From an uncultured Bacteroidales bacterium (GTDB lineage: Bacteria; Bacteroidota; Bacteroidia; Bacteroidales; F082): a stretch of DNA of 13,732 nt. Within the stretch, counting starts at the first letter, position 1. Each line of letters begins with the position of its first letter. Under the pieces are notes generated by a model. The model ran no database searches, had not been told where the DNA came from, and was given only the letters and a program-made list of their open reading frames with translations. This document shows positions 1-3,737 of this stretch, in pieces. A program made the position numbers and the translations under genes. The DNA lies in contig CAJOIF010000046.1 in assembly GCA_905234765.1 (NCBI GenBank), forward strand, positions 1-13,732, given 5' to 3'.

Positions 1-267
1 GTGACCGTTAGAAGTCTGATATCCTTTTCTTCTCTTCTTCTTGAAAACGATAATCTTGTTGCCTTTGAGGTGCTGCATCACCGTGGCTTCGACACTGGCA
101 CCGGCTACCGTCGGGGCTCCCACTTTGGTCGAACCGTCGTTTCCAATTAATAATACCTTGTCGAAAGAAACCTTGCTTCCTTCTTCTTCATGCAGTCTGT
201 TGACGAAGATTTGTTGACCCTTCTCAACTTTGAACTGTTGTCCTGCGATTTCTACTATTGCGTACAT
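1..267 (-). CDS. rplU: 50S ribosomal protein L21, 3' end outside window
   Basis: This encodes the N-terminal 89 residues of ribosomal protein L21, a 23S rRNA-binding protein of the large subunit. The protein starts [19 protein letters not shown], and near the visible end it has the basic [12 protein letters not shown] signature of the family. The family is normally just over 100 residues, so roughly the last 15 lie beyond base 1. The ATG at 265-267 is the only sensible start: it gives the canonical N-terminus and lies about 40-50 bases below an exact minus-7 box on this strand. In most bacteria rpmA (L27) follows rplU, which would lie to the left of the window. Identification is from motif recognition and is secure. 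Confidence 0.96.
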   Translation of the reverse strand, partial: MYAIVEIAGQQFKVEKGQQIFVNRLHEEEGSKVSFDKVLLIGNDGSTKVGAPTVAGASVEATVMQHLKGNKIIVFKKKRRKGYQTSNGH

Positions 268-315
268 TTCTCGATATCTTTAAATTAGATACTCACTCTC
301 TATTTTTTCGGACTG

Positions 316-345
316 CAAAAATACAACTTTTTTCAATCGGTCAAG
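316..345 (-). promoter_or_regulatory. rplU promoter (Bacteroidota type)
   Basis: Read on the minus strand, 323 to 316 is TATTTTTG, an exact match to the Bacteroidota minus-7 consensus TAnnTTTG. A CTTG at 345-342 lies 18 bases upstream and could be the minus-33 element. Transcription would start near 309, leaving an untranslated leader of about 40 bases before the rplU ATG. The -7 match is seen directly; the -33 assignment is tentative. Confidence 0.7.
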
Positions 346-394
346 GCTTTCTTTTCTTTTTTCTCATTAATTTTCTCAAAAAAGTCGTGTTTTT

Positions 395-535
395 ATGTTT
401 AAAGTTTTGAAATACAGAGTAGTAAGATTTTGCATTAATTGTCCAAATGGCATTGGTTTGATGGTTTTCGGCCTTGCTGCTTCTGGTTTATGGGTCTTTT
501 TTGGCCTTGGTGACGAGGTATTAATAGGATATTAA
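395..535 (+). CDS. Candidate 46-residue small membrane protein
   Basis: An ATG at 395-397 opens a 46-codon frame that ends at TAA 533-535, between rplU and the sigma gene. I do not recognise a family. The N-terminus is basic (MFKVLKYRVVRFC, residues 1-13), followed by C-I-N-C-P and a hydrophobic glycine-rich stretch at about residues 19-39 (GIGLMVFGLAASGLWVFFGL), then a short acidic tail (GDEVLIGY). This is the layout of a single-span membrane peptide. A 15-base direct repeat (465-479 and 498-512, two mismatches) is in frame and encodes V-F-G-L-A and F-F-G-L-G. The stretch is less AT-rich than the DNA on either side. A weak minus-7-like TAATTTTC lies at 368-375, and there is no clear ribosome-binding site. 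It could be an unexpressed chance frame. The next gene downstream is the ECF sigma factor. Confidence 0.4.
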   Translation: MFKVLKYRVVRFCINCPNGIGLMVFGLAASGLWVFFGLGDEVLIGY

Positions 536-538
536 TAC
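518..538 (+). repeat. Paired TATTAATA palindromes upstream of the sigma gene
   Basis: TATTAATA occurs at 519-526 and again at 530-537, separated by GGA. With the flanking G518 and C538 it makes a 9+9 base inverted repeat. Each octamer is itself a palindrome, and the centres are 11 bases apart, about one helical turn. The pair lies 43 bases upstream of the sigma gene's minus-7 box, so it could be an operator. The small ORF's last codons and stop also run through it, so coincidence is possible. Confidence 0.3.
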
Positions 539-548
539 TGCATCTTTT

Positions 549-588
549 GGTTCAATTACGAATTGTGTCATAAATTTTTGTACTTTTG
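549..588 (+). promoter_or_regulatory. Sigma-factor gene promoter region
   Basis: TACTTTTG at 581-588 is an exact Bacteroidota minus-7 box (TAnnTTTG), which places transcription start near 595, about 12 bases before the ATG at 607. No good minus-33 TTTG is present at the usual 19-21 base spacing. Overlapping it upstream is GGT (549-551), 15 bases, then GTCATA (567-572), which resembles an ECF-type element and recurs before fecR. Two promoters, one housekeeping and one autoregulated, are therefore possible. Apart from the small ORF at 395-535, I see no other gene in the 268-606 stretch. Confidence 0.55.
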
Positions 589-606
589 CGCCCTCTTTCT
601 TCAGCA

Positions 607-1149
607 ATGGACGAAAACCAACTCAATATCTATATCGAGAGAATGAAGGCTGGCGACCGTGAGTCATTCGACCACATTTTCCGTCGCTATTATTCCCCGT
701 TGGTTCGTTTCTGTATCCGTTTTGTGGCCGACTCTGATAATGCGGCTGAGATCGTTCAGGACCTGTTCGTCAAGCTGTGGTCGAATCGCGAGAAACTTTC
801 GTTCAATACATCTTTCGAGTCCTATATGCTGACTTCGGTGCGTAATTCCGCCCTTACCTTTATTAATAAGGAGCGCTCACACGCCGAGGCCAACCTTAGG
901 GTTTATTCTGGCGAGTCCGACGCCAACGATCCTTCCGAGACCTTGCAGTCGAACAACCTGGAGGAGTCGTATCGTCGAATCCTGAAGACCATGCCCGAAA
1001 AACGTCGAGAGGTGTTTCTCGCCAGCCGTTTCGACGGCTTGAAGTACACCGAAATCGCCGAAAAACTCGGCATTTCGCAAAAGACGGTGGAAGCCCAGAT
1101 GAGTGCTGCCATCAAGCAACTTAGGGAAGGACTGAAAGAATATCTCTGA
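607..1149 (+). CDS. ECF-family RNA polymerase sigma factor, FecI-like
   Basis: This 180-residue ECF sigma factor directs RNA polymerase to a small regulon and is normally held inactive by the anti-sigma factor encoded next to it. Region 2 spans about residues 20-90 (FDHIFRRYY, then AAEIVQDLFVKLW and SYMLTSVRNSALTFI), covering the core-binding and minus-10 recognition helices. Region 4 spans about residues 120-178 (LKTMPEKRREVF, then YTEIAEKLGISQKTVEAQM, the minus-35 helix-turn-helix). Length and domain order are typical. The frame is open back to a TTG at 586, but that TTG is the tail of the minus-7 box, so the ATG at 607 was chosen. A hairpin with a T-run follows the stop. The neighbouring fecR-like gene and STN-domain gene indicate a surface-signalling sigma factor; its signal is unknown. 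Confidence 0.95.
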   Translation: MDENQLNIYIERMKAGDRESFDHIFRRYYSPLVRFCIRFVADSDNAAEIVQDLFVKLWSNREKLSFNTSFESYMLTSVRNSALTFINKERSHAEANLRVYSGESDANDPSETLQSNNLEESYRRILKTMPEKRREVFLASRFDGLKYTEIAEKLGISQKTVEAQMSAAIKQLREGLKEYL

Positions 1150-1155
1150 TTTTTT

Positions 1156-1178
1156 TGGGCACTCTTCTGCCCATTTTT
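1156..1178 (+). terminator. Intrinsic terminator or attenuator after sigma gene
   Basis: TGGGCA (1156-1161) and TGCCCA (1168-1173) form a 6-bp stem around a six-base loop, followed by five Ts, only 7 bases after the sigma stop codon. A second small hairpin, CACCT/AGGTG, follows at 1180-1194. The arrangement suggests partial termination between sigma and fecR, so that fecR may need its own promoter or may be expressed at a different level. Confidence 0.55.
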
Positions 1179-1225
1179 CCACCTTTTTTAGGTGCTCGAA
1201 AAAAAAGTTGAAATTTTTTCATTTT

Positions 1226-1258
1226 TGACTAAGGGTAAAATCCAAGTTGTTAGTCATA
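1226..1258 (+). promoter_or_regulatory. Candidate ECF-type promoter/operator before fecR
   Basis: TGACTAA (1226-1232) and TTAGTCA (1250-1256) form a perfect 7-bp inverted repeat around a 17-base centre. Within it lies GGT (1234-1236), 16 bases, then GTCATA (1253-1258), similar to the element before the sigma gene. The ATG of fecR is 33 bases downstream. I infer an ECF-type promoter, possibly served by the upstream sigma factor; no experimental support is visible in sequence. Confidence 0.4.
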
Positions 1259-1290
1259 TAGATGAAAAAAGGAAAAAATTCGGTTAAAAA

Positions 1291-2316
1291 ATGAACTTGG
1301 TAAGCGAAAAATATGATGCTTTGGTCAAGAGTTATCTCGGCGGGCAATGCGCTTTGGAGGATACTCTTGAACTGCTTTCGTGGGTTGCCGAGTCGGAAGA
1401 AAACCGAATCTATTTCAAGTCACAAAAGGAAGCCGATGAGGTTTGGAGCCTCACCGATTTCGCCATGCCTGATGACGAGGCTCTCGATGTGGAGGCTGCT
1501 CTTGATGCTGTCAATCAGAGAATCGATGCGATGGAAGAGGTCGAGACCAAGACGGTCGAGATGCCATGGCTGCGCAGAAATTACAGGTACGTCGCTAGCG
1601 TTGCTGCCGCACTTATCGTTGCGCTGTTCCTTGGATTTCTTGTGGTGAAGCCCATGAACTCTACAGTCACGGTGGCCTCGAACGAGCAGAACATCACAAC
1701 GCCTTTCCTGTTGCCTGATGGTACTTCGGTCATCTTCAATGGAAATGGCAAAATCACTTATCCCAAGCATTTCATCAAGTCAACGCGTTCTGTTGACTTT
1801 GAGGGTGTCGCCACTTTCGATGTCGTCGCCGACGAGAGCAAGCCTTTCGTTATCCACTGCGGCAACATGGATGTTGAAGTGCTGGGTACCTCGTTCTTGT
1901 TGAGTGCAGATGCCACTTCAGATAGATATTTCGTCGACCTGTATTCTGGCAAAGTCAAGATGACCGCTTTCGATGCTAAGGGGAACGAAAAGGCTCAAGT
2001 GGAGGTGTCGCCTGGCGAACGCGGTGTGCTGGATCTCACCAACGGTGATCTGAAAGCGATGACCTATCCCGAGGTGAAGGCCGAAGAATTGCTGACCGAG
2101 CGTGTGCTCGACTTCAACAATGTTGTCCTTTCGACCATTGTGGAGACATTGGAATACGTATACGAGGTTGACATCGATCTCAATGAGGCCTATGCGTCCA
2201 AGAAACTCACTGTTCGCTTCAGCGATCAGGAGACCATCGACGAGGTTCTCGAAACCATTGCCACCGTGTTCGACTTCACGGTTACCAAGCAAGACGGTGT
2301 TTATCTGATCCGATAA
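1291..2316 (+). CDS. FecR-like anti-sigma factor
   Basis: This 341-residue inner-membrane protein should bind the adjacent sigma factor and sense the outer-membrane partner in the periplasm. The cytoplasmic N-terminal part (about residues 1-95) is helical and acidic. A single membrane span follows at about 99-119 (YVASVAAALIVALFLGFLVV). The FecR domain is at about 125-215 (LPDGTSVIFNGNGKITYP, F-E-G-V-A-T-F-D-V, KPFVIHCGNMDVEVLGTSF). The C-terminal domain, about 262-341, begins RVLDFNNVVLSTIVETLEYVY and ends DGVYLIR; it is the DUF4974/STN-like module typical of Bacteroidota FecR proteins. Length is normal. The gene sits 141 bases after the sigma gene with a terminator-like hairpin and a candidate promoter between. 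A 10-codon frame (1262-1294) overlaps its start codon. Confidence 0.95.
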   Translation: MNLVSEKYDALVKSYLGGQCALEDTLELLSWVAESEENRIYFKSQKEADEVWSLTDFAMPDDEALDVEAALDAVNQRIDAMEEVETKTVEMPWLRRNYRYVASVAAALIVALFLGFLVVKPMNSTVTVASNEQNITTPFLLPDGTSVIFNGNGKITYPKHFIKSTRSVDFEGVATFDVVADESKPFVIHCGNMDVEVLGTSFLLSADATSDRYFVDLYSGKVKMTAFDAKGNEKAQVEVSPGERGVLDLTNGDLKAMTYPEVKAEELLTERVLDFNNVVLSTIVETLEYVYEVDIDLNEAYASKKLTVRFSDQETIDEVLETIATVFDFTVTKQDGVYLIR

Positions 2317-2345
2317 TCACTTTCCAATCCATTTCATTTTTTTAA

Positions 2346-2372
2346 GAGAAACAGGCGTTTTCTCGTTTTTTT
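2346..2372 (+). terminator. Weak terminator-like hairpin after fecR
   Basis: GAGAAA (2346-2351) pairs with TTTCTC (2359-2364) around a 7-base loop, then G and seven Ts. The stem is short and AT-rich, so termination is likely partial. It overlaps the inner arm at 2350-2356 of the nested inverted repeat, so the two structures compete. Confidence 0.35.
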
Positions 2373-2384
2373 GTCGTACTTTAG
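2354..2384 (+). promoter_or_regulatory. Candidate promoter of the STN-barrel gene
   Basis: TACTTTAG at 2377-2384 matches the minus-7 consensus TAnnTTTG at five of its six fixed positions and would start transcription close to 2391, about 18 bases before the ATG at 2409. GGC (2354-2356), 16 bases, then GTCGTA (2373-2378) is a degenerate copy of the ECF-like element found before sigma and fecR. Either may be used; both are weak calls. Confidence 0.4.
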
Positions 2385-2408
2385 CGGCCTGTTACTATCT
2401 TATTGGAA

Positions 2409-3734
2409 ATGACACTTCTCTTTTTGGATATATATATTAAAAAACAGGCAGATAAGCGACTTTCGTTTCGTTTCCTCCCTTTGTCGTTTCTGTTTGTTTT
2501 TGCTTTTGCTGTGCCAAAAATGGGCTTGTCCCAGTCGTTCAACCCCTTGATTTCTTTTTCGGTTGAGTCGTGTACCTTGGATAAGGCTTTGGAAAAACTC
2601 TTTTCGGAATATGAGTTGAATGTTGCCTTCAGCAAGGCGGAGATGAGCAAGATACGCATTGAAAAGTATTCTTGTTCATATAAATCGGTGGAGGATGTGC
2701 TTTGTGACTTGCTAAAAGGAACCGATTATGGCTTTAAGAAAATTGGCAAACAATATGTAATCCGAAAGAACCAGTTGCTTGTGAACGATCCCTCGGCTAA
2801 CATTACCCCTCCAGCAGAACAGCAGACTGAAGTCATCGAACCCAAGCAAGTTGTCGTGATTAGCAAGACGGGTGATACCATCCATATTGTCGATACTTTG
2901 CGGATTATTCGTACGGTGATGCGTTACGACACGGTGGTTGAAGTGAAACACGAAGTGAAGACGGATACCATATATCAGGTGAAATACAAAGGATTGCAGA
3001 TCCCTTGGCCTCGATTCAAGGATAACGGTTGGTTCATCACGCCTTTTGTGTCATTGAGTTCGGCTTGGTTTAGGCATGCCGATGAGATGGCGCAACCTGA
3101 AAACGGTTCCTTGGCATTGTCACCGAGCTCATCATTCGCTGTCGGCATGGATGGTGGATACAAGCACAAGAGACTCAGCGTTGGCATGAACCTCGCCTAT
3201 CGCATGCTGCGTTACCGTTTTTTGCTTGAGAATGCTGAAATGGATGGCGGCTTTTATGTCAATGACACACTTGACACTTATTATACGGTGCATCCGGCCG
3301 GCGATACGGCATTCTTTTACATTTTGGATTCGACCTATGTACCTCGTACCACTACGTATTATGCCTACCGCGATGTGAATCAACTTGACTATTTGAATGT
3401 GGGTTTGTTCGCGACATTCGATTTCATCAAATTGGAACATTTCAGGGCTTTTGCCAAGGCTGGCGTCTCGATGGATATTTTGGTCGCTTATGCTGGTTCG
3501 CTCAATTCCAACGAGTCGCCATACCACGCACCGATTGAAAAATCACAGGTGGAGCCACTTCGCTTGTCTTACTATTGCGGTTTGGGTGCTGCATTCAAGA
3601 TTGTGAACCGCATGGAACTGGTTCCTGAGGTTTATTATCGTGCGACCTATGGTTCCTTGTATCGTGCCGACTTCCCGTTTGACATGAAGACGCATTCGGT
3701 AGATTTCCGTTTGGGACTCACTTATTATTTCTAA
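2409..3734 (+). CDS. STN-domain outer-membrane small beta-barrel protein
   Basis: I do not know a named family for this 441-residue protein. A signal sequence runs to about residue 41 (basic KKQADKR, hydrophobic LPLSFLFVFAFAV, likely cleavage after GLS). Residues 48-119 fit an STN (secretin/TonB N-terminal) domain: SFSVESCTLDKALEKLFSEY at the start, FKKIGKQYVIRK at the end. A periplasmic linker at about 145-195 repeats D-T-[ILV] (GDTIHIVDTLRI, YDTVVEV, KTDTIYQV). Residues 207-441 alternate polar and hydrophobic residues like membrane strands and finish LGLTYYF, a typical outer-membrane C-terminus. There is no TonB plug, and the barrel is far too short for a SusC/FecA receptor; 8-10 strands is my estimate. 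It probably contacts the FecR C-terminal domain. ATG 2409 was chosen over the TTG two codons upstream. The next gene starts 3 bases after its stop. Confidence 0.85.
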   Translation: MTLLFLDIYIKKQADKRLSFRFLPLSFLFVFAFAVPKMGLSQSFNPLISFSVESCTLDKALEKLFSEYELNVAFSKAEMSKIRIEKYSCSYKSVEDVLCDLLKGTDYGFKKIGKQYVIRKNQLLVNDPSANITPPAEQQTEVIEPKQVVVISKTGDTIHIVDTLRIIRTVMRYDTVVEVKHEVKTDTIYQVKYKGLQIPWPRFKDNGWFITPFVSLSSAWFRHADEMAQPENGSLALSPSSSFAVGMDGGYKHKRLSVGMNLAYRMLRYRFLLENAEMDGGFYVNDTLDTYYTVHPAGDTAFFYILDSTYVPRTTTYYAYRDVNQLDYLNVGLFATFDFIKLEHFRAFAKAGVSMDILVAYAGSLNSNESPYHAPIEKSQVEPLRLSYYCGLGAAFKIVNRMELVPEVYYRATYGSLYRADFPFDMKTHSVDFRLGLTYYF

Positions 3735-3737
3735 CTG

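Larger units (their letters stand above)
2321..2409 (+). repeat. Nested inverted repeats enclosing the STN gene start
   Basis: TTTCCAAT (2321-2328) is the exact reverse complement of ATTGGAAA (2402-2409). Inside it, AACAGGC (2350-2356) is the reverse complement of GCCTGTT (2387-2393). In a read-through transcript from fecR the outer stem would cover the bases just before and including the A of the downstream start codon. Pairings are seen directly; any regulatory role is inference. Confidence 0.35.

Noticed and set aside
465..512. 15-base direct repeat as a possible regulatory iteron
   Set aside because: The two copies are in frame in the candidate small ORF and encode near-identical [VF]-F-G-L-[AG] motifs, which is the simpler explanation.
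2403..2408. TTG 2403 as start of the STN-barrel gene
   Set aside because: An ATG lies two codons downstream, close to the expected transcription start; the choice changes only two residues.
2409..3734. Degraded SusC/TonB receptor pseudogene
   Set aside because: The frame is intact from signal peptide to a typical outer-membrane C-terminus, with no frameshift or plug remnant.
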